Shown here one piece after another: positions 21,920 through 33,129 of a DNA stretch of 64,000 nucleotides. The notes beneath the pieces are model-generated. The model saw only the letters and a list, made by a program, of their open reading frames with translations. It had not been told where the DNA came from and made no database searches. The stretch is from positions 129,586,901 through 129,650,900 of the forward strand of contig CM067374.1 of the NCBI GenBank assembly GCA_034401795.1, given 5' to 3'. Each line of letters begins with the position of its first letter. The first letter of the stretch is position 1. Source of the DNA: Chaetoderma sp. LZ-2023a. Its lineage: Eukaryota > Mollusca > Caudofoveata > Chaetodermatida > Chaetodermatidae. Made by a program: the position numbers and the translations under genes.

Positions 21920-22320
21920 ATGGAATCCCTAAGCTTCCTGACAAATTAATGTCAAAATGTTCAACATAATATCTTTTGCTTGAAAACAATTTTGTTATGA
22001 ATATCATCAGTAGTTTTGCATTAACTTGGCTAAATATGAGATATTTATACAACTAATATAAATCTGTCTGTCTCTGTCAGTTCGACTCCGTCAACCTCTC
22101 TGTTTATCAGTCTGGCTGTCTGTCAATTTTGCAAAGTCATAACAAACTTGATTTTCAGTCCAGTTGTTTCCAAAATAGCAATCAAAAGTTGTTATTTCTC
22201 TATGTTAAATACATGTACTGTAAAGAGAAAAAAGTATCTTCAATGTGTGTGTGAAATGAAATGGATTGATGCACAACTTTAACATTATGTCTAATAAAAT
22301 TACACTTCTGGGAATGCTAC
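21920..22320. other. No gene seen
   Basis: AT-rich; a CTGTCTGTCTCTGTCAG patch near 22070 only. Confidence 0.35.
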
Positions 22321-22322
22321 AT

Positions 22323-22584
22323 TACCCTTTAACTCTCGAATTTGTTCAAACGAAATTTCAATTTTCTCATATAAAAGGTCCATTTGCAGGCCAAGGGAAT
22401 ACTATTTTTGAAAAGTTACCACTAGAATGACTGGCTCGGTTATCAAGCCAGTCATTCCGGCTCGGTTATCGAGCCAGTCATTCCAATAGTAAATTTTTTT
22501 AAGTCTTCTCTGGGTCTGCAAATGGACATTTCTGAGGCCCACAGCAGAAGCTGTTTTTGCCTGATATAAGTGTTAAGGATTAAA
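22323..22584. mobile_element. Family A hairpin copy with duplicated loop
   Basis: GGCTCGGTTATCAAGCC and GGCTCGGTTATCGAGCC stand in tandem, each with CAGTCATTCC. Right end GTGTTAAGGATTAA. Confidence 0.82.
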
Positions 22585-22588
22585 ATGC

Positions 22589-22814
22589 TTAACCAGTACC
22601 CCTTTAATGTCAATATTTTATCTTTTACTCTCTCAATAGCAAAGAAACTGGTGTACATTTTTGAACAATTTTTGTGACAGCAACATCTTCCACCAAATCC
22701 TTTGAAAAATAGACACCAACATCTTCTAATAAATCTTTTGAAAAATGTACACCAGCTCATCTTTTAATTTTAATTCAAAATTTAAAATTTTTATATCAGC
22801 GTGGTAAGGGTTAA
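22589..22814. mobile_element. Family D element with TTAA at both ends
   Basis: GCAAAGAAACTGGTGTACATTTT arm, a repeated CACCAACATCTTC inside, right end GCGTGGTAAGGGTTAA. Confidence 0.75.
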
Positions 22815-22910
22815 GGTAACTGATATCATCCAATTAATTTAATGGAAATTATTTAAAAGCAATCAGCAAATTTCAGAAACATTTACCTTCATTGAAAATA
22901 GGACTCAATT

Positions 22911-23290
22911 CACCTTTCCAGAGTACCCACCCATCATATGATGTAATAATGAACTGCGTGATGTGTACAATGACATCATAATGAATGACGTCGATAAGTA
23001 TGTCACGAGCGCGTATTTGAAGTCAATGCATTGTTGTACAAATAGTTTGCTTTTACTGTTTAATAGATATTCTGTTGAATATTTTGAAACTAATTTGACT
23101 GGGCGCTGTTGCTGCCATAGGCAGCAACAGCACCCAGTCAAATTAGTAACAAAATATTCAACAGCTTCCCTGTATAGTTTTCAGGAAATTGATAGCTAGA
23201 GCATTTGGGGATTGATCAATCCAAACACGGCGAAGTGTGGGTGGAGCTTAGCTAGTGATGGGCGGGGCATGGCTAAAAATGGAAAGGTCC
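22911..23290 (-). mobile_element. Family C copy, complete
   Basis: CACCTTTCCAGAGTACC start and TGGAAAGGTCC end as inverted termini. Near-perfect stem with GCTGTTGCTGCCATAGGC. Confidence 0.9.
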
Positions 23291-23312
23291 ATTTTGCTGT
23301 GAGGTTTGACCA

Positions 23313-23521
23313 TTAACCCTTTAACACTCTTGCCAGCCAAACGTCCATTTTGCAGACCAAGAGGAGTATTTTTTTTAATTTACCATTGGAAGGACTGGCT
23401 CGGTAACCAAACCAGGCATACGAGAAAGCAAACAAAACTTTGTTCTTGCTCTGTAAATAGACATTCAATAAGCATTTATGTTTTTATTTTTTGACAAAAT
23501 TTAGCCATGGTATAGTGTTAA
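23313..23521. mobile_element. Family A hairpin copy, diverged
   Basis: TTAACCCTTTAACACTC left; loop GGCTCGGTAACCAAACC; the return arm is eroded. Confidence 0.7.
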
Positions 23522-23758
23522 TGCCCAAGCCAGTCAAAACCAGTCTCTGCAGTGGTCTTGAGAAACAATCATCTGCAGGCCAACATGGCCACAAGAAGAT
23601 TATTTTTTAATGTTTAAAACTTAAGTCTGGATCGATAAGTAATTAAGCCAGTCGTTCCATTGGGATATTAAGAAAAAGTCTCTGTTTGGCCTACAAATGG
23701 ACATTCTATAAGTAAATTATTTTTTTTCTTGAACAAATTTGGACATTAAATGCCTAAG
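23518..23758. mobile_element. Family A copy joined to the previous one at a single TTAA
   Basis: AATGCCCAAGCCAGTC left, expanded loop CTGGATCGATAAGTAATTAAG, right GGACATTAAATGCC. Confidence 0.65.
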
Positions 23759-24066
23759 GTAAAGAGTAATAAAAGACCATTCTGGTCACAAGTGCCCCAA
23801 CCAGGGCGCTTTAGTACAACCCCAATTTTTAAAAATTCAAATATTGTACAGTTTTTCAAGAAAGCAAGGGGGATTGGAGAGAGAGTTTGGCCATATGCAA
23901 TCCCAGTCAAGGTCTCATACAAAGGGATGTAGTTTCGAAATTTGAACTGAATGCATGCAGGCTAACTGAAGTTGTCGAACGGAAACCAAATATTATACAA
24001 TTCTTCAAGAAATCAAGTAGGATTTCAACTTCGATGGATCTGGACACATTTTTGCCGATATGCAAT
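23759..24066. other. No gene seen
   Basis: TTCAAGAAAGCAAG and TTCTTCAAGAAATCAAG, each followed by GGATT, recur about 165 bp apart, so this looks like an old repeat with internal units. Confidence 0.35.
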
Positions 24067-24442
24067 GGACCTTTTCGGTTTTAGCTATGCCCTGCCCATT
24101 TCTAGCTAAGCTCCACCCACACCTCGCTCGTGTTGGGATCGATCGATCTCTGAACACCCTGACTATCAATTTCCAAAAAACTACACAGGTAAGCTGTTGA
24201 ATATTTTGAAACTTATTTGACTGGGTGCTGTTGCTGCCTAAGTCAAATTAGTTTCAAAATATGCAACAGCATGTTTATTAAACAGCAAAGAATTACAAAG
24301 ACATACAATTCACACGTGTCGGACCATTTGAGATTTGGTGACGGTCCCCTTTGTGACGTAATGATTGACATTATCATACACGGGCTGAGCTGATTATGAC
24401 ATCATACGAGGTCTGATGATGAATGGATACTCTGGAAAGGTT
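24067..24442 (+). mobile_element. Family C copy, loop deleted
   Basis: GGACCTTTTCGGTTTTAG start, GATCGATCGATCTCTG, GTTGCTGCCTAAGTC (second GCAGC lost), end CTCTGGAAAGG. Confidence 0.88.
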
Positions 24443-24752
24443 AATTGCCATCGAAGTCTTGTCATAAGGAGTTGAGATTTCAAATTTGAAATGAATCCAT
24501 TCAAGCTAAATGAAGATATTGAGCGGAAACTAAATGCGGATGTATGCCTGGCCGGGACACATTTCTTAACATAGACTAAAGTGTTAAACCACAGAAATAT
24601 ATAGATAATATGCAGAGGGTGGTGGTCTTGGTGTGATATGAGGTAGGTGTCTAAGGCACTTGACCTGATTTTATTGACTATTTATTCACTATTGGAGATG
24701 ATTATTTATTGATTGAAGATTAGATTCATATACACAATGTGTACTTTACTAC
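24443..24752. other. No gene seen
   Basis: TTGAAATGAATCCATTCAAGC near 24490 resembles 23940, suggesting the same old repeat continues after the family C insertion. Confidence 0.35.
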
Positions 24753-24951
24753 TTAACCATTTAACACTTAGTTTTTCTAGAAAACTTCAATTTTCTCATT
24801 GAAAATGTCCATTTGCGGACCAAGAGAAGACGGTCTTTGAAAATTTATCATTGGAATGAATTTTCAAAAATAGTCTTCTTTTGGTCTGCAAATAGACATT
24901 TCTCAAGACCACTGCAGCAGCAGTTTTTGGCTGTGAGTGTTAAAGGGTTAA
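24753..24951. mobile_element. Family A, loop and inner stem deleted
   Basis: TTAACCATTTAACAC left; TTATCATTGGAATGAATTTTC shows the loss of the GGCTCG loop; right TGTTAAAGGGTTAA. Confidence 0.8.
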
Positions 24952-25052
24952 CATGTATTGCAACACGATGACCTGAGAGTGGAGTCATCTTTACAAAGAA
25001 CGGAAGGTAATATGATATGACTGATATTCTTTCTTTCTTATTTTTCTCTTCA

Positions 25053-25288
25053 TTAACCCTTTAATGGTCAAATCTGGTCAAAAAAGATCTAAATATTTAT
25101 TTATTGAGTGACCATTGGCGGACCAAGAGATTATTATTTTTGACGGTTTACCACTGGAACAACTGGCTCGTTTATCGAGCCAGGATTTTCAGTCGTACAT
25201 TTTCAAAAATAATCTCGACCTGCAAATGGACATTCCTCTAGACCTCTACAGAGGATGGTTGGGGCCGGTTTGTCCATTAAAGGGTTAA
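25053..25288. mobile_element. Family A hairpin copy, complete
   Basis: TTAACCCTTTAATGG left; loop GGCTCGTTTATCGAGCC; right CCATTAAAGGGTTAA. Confidence 0.85.
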
Positions 25289-25403
25289 TAATTTAACTGA
25301 TTTTGATGACTTTGCGAAAATGGGACCATGACTTTATTTGTGATAGCAAAGTATTCCATAATAAAATAAAATTTGCTACAATATTTTAGAAAATTAACCA
25401 TTA

Positions 25404-25545
25404 ATTCAACCCTTTGACACTCAATGGTCTTAAGAAATGTCCATTTGCAGACTAAGAGGAGAGTATTTTTGAAAATTTACAACTGGAATGTCTGGCTTGA
25501 TACTAACCGAGTTTGTCACTCACAATTAAATTTTCCTTGTCAGAG
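25404..25545. mobile_element. Family A, left half
   Basis: CAACCCTTTGACACTC left, loop GGCTTGATACTAACCGAG, then lost. Confidence 0.65.
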
Positions 25546-25610
25546 AATGTTGTGTGCCCAATAGAGGGATCCATTTGTAGCTCTGCTCCGTCACTTTCTA
25601 GTTAAAACAG

Positions 25611-25692
25611 ACAGGCAGGCAGGTAGGCAGGAAGCCCACCCATTGGACATAGAGACAGGCAGGCAGGCAAGCAGGCAGGCACAGACAGAGAC
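25611..25692. repeat. GGCA-rich low-complexity tract
   Basis: GACAGGCAGGCAGGTAGGCAGG and a second GACAGGCAGGCAGG block. Confidence 0.8.
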
Positions 25693-25777
25693 GGACAGAA
25701 GGGCCCTTTATCCCAAACATGATGATGGTATAGTAAAGCACAGAAATACCTTGGTTTCAAAAACAAAATAACGCGTG

Positions 25778-25822
25778 CTGGTGAATATTTTAGACTTAAT
25801 TTAATTGGAAGCCAATTCAACA
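25778..25822. mobile_element. Family B fragment
   Basis: GTGAATATTTTAGACTTAAT with TTGGAAGCC only. Confidence 0.4.
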
Positions 25823-26148
25823 GAAAATCATAAATTTGTACTTTGTGTGTTTTTGTTTGGGAGACAACTACCTTATTTATAGGCTGTACTGTAAAAGCCT
25901 GCACTAATTAAATCCTAAGATAGTATGCTAAATGCAGATTATTTAGGATTAAGAGGGCATCTGTGAGCAGAATGTTTAAATATTCTAAGGCGCAAAGTAG
26001 ATTTTAACACTTGTCTTATTCAAATAAAAAACAAAAACTTGCACATGTGCGTACTGAGAGTAGTTGGTTAAGTTCATTACATAGAGAGGAACGAATTGAG
26101 CCAAAAGTGAATAGGCTTATTCCGGCCCCTATGGCCAGCCTAATCCTC

Positions 26149-26353
26149 TTAACCCTTACCACTCTGATGTTAAAATTAAAAAATTTTAAATTAAATTAAA
26201 AGATGAACTGGTGTTAAATTTTCAACAATTTTGGTGGAAGATGTTGCTGTCGTAGACAGCAGCATCGTCCACCAAAATTGTAGAAAAATGTACGACAGTT
26301 TCTTTGCTATTGACACAGTAAGATAGAATATTTGTCAGAGTGCTAAGGGTTAA
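26149..26353. mobile_element. Family D element, complete, TTAA at both ends
   Basis: TTAACCCTTACCACTC left and GAGTGCTAAGGGTTAA right are inverted. Inner loop GATGTTGCTGTCGTAG. Confidence 0.85.
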
Positions 26354-26762
26354 GACTTATTACCCAAAAAATGGCTTCAGCAAGTCCTGAGATGTACGTT
26401 TGCAGACCAAGTGAAGACTACTTTTGGAAAATTTTCAATTTTCAATTGAAATGACGATAAACGAGCCAGATAAGCTGGATATTGAGCCAGACATTCCTGT
26501 AGTAAATTGTCAAAAATAGCCTTCTCTTGCATAGGCATAATAACAGGGGAGGGGGGGGGGGCAAGGGGGTCATAGCTCACCCACCCACAGGTTTTGCCTC
26601 TCCCATAGCACCCCACCCCCTAGGTTTTGGCACCACCCATGCTCCAGACCCACCCCACCAGGTACAAGTACGTTCCTACACCCCTGTCTTGGCCTGCAAG
26701 TGTACATTCCTCAAGACGACTGTATCTAAGTCGTGTGGCAAACTTGACCGCTAAAGGGTTAA
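26353..26762. mobile_element. Family A copy split by a C-rich insert
   Basis: AAAATGGCTTCAGC and ATTTGCAGACCAAGTG left arm, return arm AAATAGCCTTCTCTTGC. Then about 160 bp of G/C-rich foreign sequence, then CTTGGCCTGCAAGTG and right end CGCTAAAGGGTTAA. Confidence 0.7.
26527..26690. repeat. C/G-rich low-complexity insert in family A
   Basis: A poly-G run, CCCACCCACAGG, CACCCCACCCCC and TAGGTTTTGG words; no coding or target-duplication signal seen. Confidence 0.6.
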
Positions 26763-26995
26763 CGGTCAAGCTGGATGAAAGCGGCCTCTGCAGTAGTCTT
26801 GCACATGTCCATTTACAGGGCAAGAGAAGATTATTTATGAAAAGTTACTACTGCAAAAACTGGCTCTATAAGTGAGCCAGTCATTCCTGTGGTAAAATTT
26901 TGAAAATGCTTTTGGCTGGTAGATGGACCGAGAGAACCCGGTTAAAGTTTTAATTTCCTGGACCAATCTGGCCGATTCAGGATCAGGTTAATGGC
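26759..26995. mobile_element. Family A copy sharing TTAA with the previous one
   Basis: TTAACGGTCAAGC left, loop GGCTCTATAAGTGAGCC, right half strongly eroded. Confidence 0.65.
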
Positions 26996-27099
26996 ATGAT
27001 TAGTATTCCAGTCACAATCAAGCAAATAATGTAAGCGATTAATGAACTGACACAGCGCACCTGAGAACAGGCCAGCTTATATATACCTATCTTGTTTAT

Positions 27100-27262
27100 C
27101 CTTTCACTGATGAAATCCTGGCTAACGAATTTGAAGATAACCATACAGAAAATTTTTAAAGCTTTTGAATAATTTTGAAAATAATTTAATCGGTAGTTTT
27201 AGGTAGCACCATCTTTCCAGGAAAATTAATTTCAAAACATTTACCAGCTCACTTCTTAAAGT
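27100..27262. mobile_element. Family B, diverged
   Basis: CTTTCACTGATGAAATCC left, AATTTTGAAAATAATTTAAT stem, loop changed to AGGTAGCACCATC. Confidence 0.5.
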
Positions 27263-27359
27263 AGTTGCTTAGTCATGTACATGTATGTAGTTAATTGCAT
27301 ATTAGCCATTTAAGATTTGAAATGCCAGTGTCTCAATTTGAAAACAACTCTGCAAGAAT

Positions 27360-27445
27360 GCTGTTGCTATTTGACTGGAAATTTTAAAATGGACATTTGA
27401 TGTCGTAGGCAGCATCAGCTTCCAGTCACTTGTTTCAAATATTCA
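27360..27445. mobile_element. Family B fragment
   Basis: GGCAGCATCAGCTTCCAGTC and TTTCAAATATTCAATAG. Confidence 0.45.
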
Positions 27446-27461
27446 ATAGAATATTCTTTTC

Positions 27462-27462
<1 letters not shown>

Positions 27463-27504
<42 letters not shown>

Positions 27505-27532
27505 GCACGCACGCACGCACACAAGCACTCAC
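27463..27532. repeat. CA dinucleotide microsatellite
   Basis: About 20 CA pairs followed by GCACGCACGCACGCAC. Confidence 0.95.
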
Positions 27533-27580
27533 ACACTCATATGCCATCACACCCTTACGCTGTTACAGGATAAGGGTAAT

Positions 27581-27991
27581 GGACCTTTCCGTTTTTAGCT
27601 CTACCCCACCCATCACTAGCTAATCTCCCCCCACACCTCGCTCGTGTTGGGATCGATCGACTCTGAACACCCACACTATCAATTTCCAAGTAACTACACA
27701 GGCAAGCCGTTGAATATTTTGAAACTAATTTGACTGGGTGCTGTTGCTGCCTAAGGCAGCAACAGCGCCCGGTCAAATTAGTTTCGAAGTATTCAACAGC
27801 ATGTTTATTAAATTGCAAAGAATTACAAAGACATACAATTTATACGTGTCAGAGTATTTGAGATTTGGTAATATATGTATATGGAACCCTTTGTGGTGTA
27901 ATGATTGTGATCAATGTCATCATACACAGGCTGGGCTGATTGATTATGATGTCATATGAGGTCAGATGATGGATGGATACTCTGGAAAGGG
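27581..27991 (+). mobile_element. Family C copy, complete
   Basis: GGACCTTTCCG start, GATCGATCGACTCTG, perfect loop GCTGTTGCTGCCTAAGG with full return arm, end CTCTGGAAAGG. Confidence 0.92.
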
Positions 27992-27999
27992 TAATTAAC

Positions 28000-28326
28000 A
28001 CCAGTTTTCTTTTTAAAGGGAAATTATCACTAGAGTTTAAAATAAACGGTAATAAAACTTAATTCAAACAATAACTTAGAAAATAGGTTACTGCCATTTG
28101 AATATAGGCTACAGGTGTAAAACTAAATGACCTGCTTAAAATGTGTTGAAAGCTACAAAATGAAATACAACAAAAAATGATTTATTTCCACACATAAAAA
28201 TACACTGACAGATATCAATAAATTAACTTTTTCCCCAAAATGTTCAAACATAGGTTTAAAAGTAAATTTCTAAAGCAATTATAACATATATATGTACATA
28301 TATTTTAAATCAACAGATTATCATAC
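28000..28326. other. No gene seen
   Basis: Very AT-rich, no repeat recognised. Confidence 0.4.
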
Positions 28327-28559
28327 TAACCCGTCAACCCACAAACTTGTTCAAATTTAAATTTTCTCATAGAAAATGTTCGTTTGCAGACCATGAGAAG
28401 ACTATTTTAGAAAATTTATCACTGGAATGACTGGCTGTCATTGAGCCAGTCATTCCAGTGGTAAATTTACTAAAGTAGTCTTCTCTTGGTCTGCAAACGG
28501 ACATTTCTCAACGCCACTACTGAAGCTGTTTTTGGCTGATATGAGTGTTAAAGAGTTAA
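28327..28559. mobile_element. Family A, left loop arm shortened
   Basis: TAACCCGTCAACCC left; GACTGGCTGTCATTGAGCC loop; right TGTTAAAGAGTTAA. Confidence 0.78.
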
Positions 28560-28735
28560 CACTTGTTATTTTAACTCGTGTGAAGCTAAATTATGAGCTG
28601 CTCTTATTCTATTTCATTAACTACGATAACTGGTGCTCACTTTGAAAATGGTGGTGTTTTAATGCTGTTATTTTCTATTCAGCCACAGCATTGTCAAAAC
28701 AATGTTCCTTCAATCAGTTACATGTATTGTACAGA

Positions 28736-28936
28736 TTAAACCGTAACACTTAATTATTTTCTCATAGAAAATGTCCATTTTCAAGACAGAGATGAGTATC
28801 TTTAAAAATTTACCACTGGAATGACTGGCTCGGTTAACGAGTCAGTCAGTGCAGTGGTAAATTTTCAAAAATAGTCTTCTCTTGGTCTTCAAATGGACAT
28901 TTCTAAAGACAACTGCAAAAGACATTTCCGATTAAC
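28736..28936. mobile_element. Family A hairpin copy
   Basis: CCGTAACACTTAATT left, loop GGCTCGGTTAACGAGTC, right end replaced after CATTTCCGATTAACC. Confidence 0.72.
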
Positions 28937-29034
28937 CATCAATCTCCCTTTCTGACTGGAGGAGGTTGCTAGGGACCAATACCTCTCAATAAATTCAGTT
29001 TTGGAATATATAGAATTCTTACATCATAATGAAT

Positions 29035-29140
29035 TGGTTTTGTTTAAAGGAAAAGTTGACGGACGATGGACGGACAGGAAGACGATCACCATGACATGGC
29101 ATAAGCTCAGTTAGCCTTTCAACCAATGTAAGCTAATAAT
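29035..29140 (+). mobile_element. Family G, 3' end only
   Basis: AAAGTTGACGGACG, ATGGCATAAGCTCAG and AATGTAAGCTAATAA. Confidence 0.65.
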
Positions 29141-29453
29141 GATTATATTACAAGGAATATCATAGTATTAGTTATAATGTGGTAACAAGATTACCTTATA
29201 CGCTTATTGTTGTAGCACAAGGCTGTTGCTGTAGCTGTTGCACTGAGAACAAACGTCATCGAGCGTCTGTCTATGTCTGTGTCTGCTCTAGTATTATATA
29301 TGTGCAGAGAGCGAGGCTATACAGAGAGCGTGGCCAGACATACGGTGAAGCTATGTAAGTGTAGCTGACATGACCAGTGCAATACAAAGAATCTAAAATG
29401 TTATGTTGCCTATTTGTTAAGCATGTGCTTGACTTTCATTCAGTTAGATGACA
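29141..29453. other. No gene seen
   Basis: GTTGTAGCACAAGGCTGTTGC with CTGTAGCTGTTGCAC, and a duplicated AGAGAGCG near 29310-29330; no family assigned. Confidence 0.35.
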
Positions 29454-29554
29454 TTAACCGATAACCGAGCCATTCATTGCAGTGGTACATTTTCAAAAAC
29501 AGTCTTCTCTTGGTCTGCAAATGGACACTTTCCGTGAAAAGATTTGAGGGTTAA
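29454..29554. mobile_element. Family A, right half
   Basis: Starts at the loop (TTAACCGATAACCGAGCC), return arm intact, right GAGGGTTAA. Confidence 0.7.
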
Positions 29555-29758
29555 CCATTTCGTGACGAAACCGCCCAAAACCAGCCTCTGTAGTTGTTTT
29601 CAGTAATGTCCATTTGCAGGCCAAGAGAAGACTATTTTTGAAATTTTACCACTGAATTGACTGGCTCGGTAAAAAATAGTCTTCTCTTGGCCTGAAAATG
29701 AACATTCAATGTGTAAATATTTTAATTTTTCGAAGAAATTTAGTTATTAAATTGTTAA
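29551..29758. mobile_element. Family A, loop deleted, TTAA shared with the previous copy
   Basis: TTAACCATTTCGTGACG left; GGCTCGGTAAAAAATAG marks the lost return loop; right TAAATTGTTAA. Confidence 0.75.
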
Positions 29759-30012
29759 AGAGTTCAGCTCGGTTGAAAGAGTTAATGATGTGCCAGTCAC
29801 TGTGCATGCCAAGAACATTGTCTTGTAAAGCGTGTTGCCTTTAGAGTAGCCCTGGCTATGCATTAGTTCTGAGGATGTGGAATTGTAGATCGCCATTCAT
29901 AGACAAATATAAGGTTATGGATGCCAAAAGACATACCTGAGCAGAGAGCCTTGGAATTTTCCCTACTGGGATCCAGCAAATATAGTCGCGAGAGGCCATC
30001 ATTGTATAAATC
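29759..30012. other. No gene seen
   Basis: Single-copy-looking sequence. Confidence 0.35.
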
Positions 30013-30196
30013 TGTTACCCCTTCAACACTCATATCAGCAAGAAATTGCTTCAGTAGTCGTCTTCAGAAATGTCCATTTGCAGACCATGAGAATACCATT
30101 TTTTGACATTCCAGTGGTAAATTTTCATAAATAGTCTTCTCTTGGTCTGCAAATGGACATTTTCTTCGAGAACAAATTTAATGGTTAAAGGGTTAA
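30013..30196. mobile_element. Family A, loop deleted
   Basis: TTACCCCTTCAACACTC left; sequence jumps from CATTTTTTGA to CATTCCAGTGG; right GGTTAAAGGGTTAA. Confidence 0.75.
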
Positions 30197-30715
30197 GCGT
30201 GCTATGAGGTGACCTCAAGAAAGCAAGAGACGTTACACTCAAATAAAAAATGAACCCGGGAAGCTAAAGGTTTCGGCTGAGGACAAGACACAGTGGTCAA
30301 AAGCGAAGAAGGACTGATTGCTGCTGTGGGATGTTTCTACTACTACAGCCGCAGAATACAGTAATCATACATACATAAGGCTGTGCATAAATAGTATACG
30401 TAAGCAACAGCCTACATGATGTATGTTTTACGAGCATTGATAAGCGAGATTCAAAGTCAATTATTCACAAGGCGCATAGAGTTTATATAAGCAGCTTTCC
30501 ACTTAACTGACAGATGGACATATGCAATATCATCAAGCAGGTAGATGCGCTAAAATTATTTCATTCACTGCGAAATCACCCTGGATTACGGTCTAGCATG
30601 TCTAGTGAGCAATGATAATGATTACTCGAATCTTGTGACTAATGATAGAAACCTTTGGCATTGTATCTCAAATGCGTCATAATAAGTCGTTTCAATGCGC
30701 TTGTTATTATCGTAT
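30197..30715. other. No gene seen
   Basis: Mixed-composition sequence with no family words. Confidence 0.35.
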
Positions 30716-30945
30716 ATTAGCCCTTTCATCCTGAAGCCGGCTGAAACCGGCATCTGCTGTGGTCTTGGGGAATGTCCATTTATAAACACAATAGATTATT
30801 TTTGAAAATTTACCACTAGAATCACTGGCTCGGTAACCGAGCCAGCCACTCATTCCAGTGGTACATTTTCAAAAATAGTCTTCTCTTGGCCTGCAAATGG
30901 ACATTTAATAAGCAAATATTTTTATTTTTTGATAACAACACAACG
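30716..30945. mobile_element. Family A hairpin copy
   Basis: TTAGCCCTTTCATCC left; loop GGCTCGGTAACCGAGCC; the right end is lost after TTATTTTTTGA. Confidence 0.75.
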
Positions 30946-31289
30946 ATGACATAACTGAACTCAGACGCAATAGGTTGCAAAAACGACAGCGTTACGTCAT
31001 AAAAATATCAAGAGCAACTTCATAGGCAACCTATTAATGTATCTGTGATGTGTTTGTACTGGCTACAAGTCTATGCGCATTGCATAACACACATGATTGG
31101 GATAATAAGTTTAGTCATTAGCTAAGAATACCTTTTTGTGCCAAGTTGCCAAAAAACAATTAAAATTGCATTATTTTAAACAAATATTATTCCTTCAAGG
31201 TGTTCAAGACGCTTTACAAGAAACATGAAACTGGTGAATTTTGGATACAGCTAATTTGAACGGGAGTTGGTAAGAAAATTTATAGCTTC
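30946..31289. other. No gene seen
   Basis: AT-rich, no repeat recognised. Confidence 0.35.
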
Positions 31290-31476
31290 TACATTATTCT
31301 TGGAAAATGTTCATTTGCAGGCCATGAGAATATTTTTGAAAATTTACCACTGAAATGTCTGGCTCGATAACCATTGCGGCGAAAAGTTATCAAAAATAGC
31401 CTCCTCTTGGTCAGCAAATGGACAAATAGCAAAAACTTGAATTTTCTTGACCAATCTTGACGATTACAGGGTTAAA
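31290..31476. mobile_element. Family A, return loop lost
   Basis: CATTTGCAGGCCATGAG, GGCTCGATAACCATTG, right TACAGGGTTAA. Confidence 0.7.
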
Positions 31477-31487
31477 CTTAACCCCTT

Positions 31488-31690
31488 CACCGATAAATTC
31501 CTTGTATCTCAAAACTCGGGGAAAACAAACAGGAAAGATATCTATTGAATATTTTGATATTAATTTGACTGGAAGCCATGCCTTAGGCAGCAATGTCCTC
31601 CAGTCATATTAATTTCAAAATATTCAACAGAATAATGCTAGACATCGTAAACAATTTACTTTTTCATGAATTTGTCGTTGAAAACGTTAA
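31488..31690. mobile_element. Family B copy with TTAA at both ends
   Basis: TTAACCCCTTCACCG left, ATTGAATATTTTGATATT stem, loop GGAAGCCATGCCTTAGG, right AACGTTAA. Confidence 0.78.
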
Positions 31691-32122
31691 GCAAAGATCA
31701 GTAGCGCAGTACAACTGAATATAAATATAGAATCTAAATCTAACCACGAGGCTTATATCTCATTAGATTTGGTCCATCTGAATAAAACATACAAGCAACA
31801 TGTGCACAATCAGAGATTTCATACCATTGGCACTTCCCTTTTATTTTATCTCCAGAGCTTTCTTTTGGATCATGATTAATGTGGGGGGTTCCTCAATGGA
31901 TCCAAATGCAACACAGTGATAACACTGTAGCTTTTAAATCATGTAGCCATGTCCCTAAACACAAAACTTAAGGGGGGGGGGGGCCAATAAATTCTTTAAG
32001 GTTCCAATCTTTTAAATAATATGCATCGGCACCACACAATCCTAGATTTAATAACACAGGATATAATAGTTTAGGAGTTACTAAATTAAATATAGAATGT
32101 GTTAAATACATTGCTTTCAAGC
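31691..32122. other. No gene seen
   Basis: AT-rich; a poly-G run at about 31972-31982. Confidence 0.4.
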
Positions 32123-32295
32123 TTAACCCTTTCACCGATAAATTACATGTATCTCAATTTCATGGCAAACAAACAAACTGGAAGCCATTGCTGCCTTAGG
32201 AAGCAATGACTTCGAGTCCCATTAATTTCAAAATATTCAACAGAATATGCTATACATTCAAAAAAAATTTACTTTAGAAGTATTGAAAGGGTTAA
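32123..32295. mobile_element. Family B copy, complete, shortest with both ends
   Basis: TTAACCCTTTCACCG on the left and TTGAAAGGGTTAA on the right. The first GAATATTTTGAAA arm is deleted, so the stem is lost although both termini are intact. Confidence 0.82.
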
Positions 32296-33109
32296 TGAAA
32301 CTGGCTCAACCTGCAATAGTCGTCAGATATGTAAAATGATTTTCTGCTCACAATCTTAAAATATGAATAGAACAATTTAGGTCGCCATAGTGAGTTTTAA
32401 ATTTTGGTAGCCCAGCCTAGAATCTAGTAGGTATGGGCTACTGGGCCTAGTAGTCACGGGCTACTGGGCCCCTGCTAAACTTTGTCACAGCCAATATCCT
32501 ATATTCTACTACGGGCAAGGGTTATAAAGAAATACAATAACTAAATATCCAATACCATCCCGATTCTCCACAATTGAACTTCAATTCATGATGAAATTCA
32601 CCGACGATGGTTTTGAGTTTTAAAGATTTACATGCCTTTATACACCCTCGACCCACCTGTACCGGGGTGAGGTTCAAGATATTGTCGAGACAATCTCATG
32701 ATATAGAGTGGATTAAAATCATGATATATTGCATGTGCTAATGTTGACTGAAATGCTGATGGCTGGTGTGGGTCAACACACATACATACACGCACACAAT
32801 TGACAATGAAAACCAGCATGGTCAACAGCTTCCAGTCAAAGTAATTTCAAAATATTCAAGATACCATCATAAATTTTTCACAATTTTCCAACTCTTTTAG
32901 TCTAGAATCGCAACATCTAAAAAAAATTTCCGATCATAATGTAACAAAATTGTGCACCTGTAATCTGCAAAAACACAATTCATGGATTCTAATGATCATT
33001 CAAGCATGTGTTTGAAATAACGTCACAATCAAATGATGTCACTCTGACAAGCAACAGTCTTAGTGCATAAACAAAGAACTATCTCATAGATTATATAACC
33101 TTCAAATTT
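32296..33109. other. No exon recognised; lies beyond the putative polyA signal
   Basis: Contains GGCTACTGGGCC, once almost duplicated near 32430-32470. Family B return arms remain near 32823-32862 (CTTCCAGTCAAAGTAATTTC). Confidence 0.35.
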
Positions 33110-33115
33110 TTTATT
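33110..33115 (-). terminator. Polyadenylation signal AATAAA
   Basis: A canonical hexamer lies on the minus strand 15 bases downstream of the stop codon of the hydrophobic-tail exon, in AT-rich sequence. It would give a very short 3' UTR. Its position supports a terminal exon, but AATAAA is common in DNA this AT-rich. Confidence 0.4.
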
Positions 33116-33129
33116 AATGTGCGTGAACT

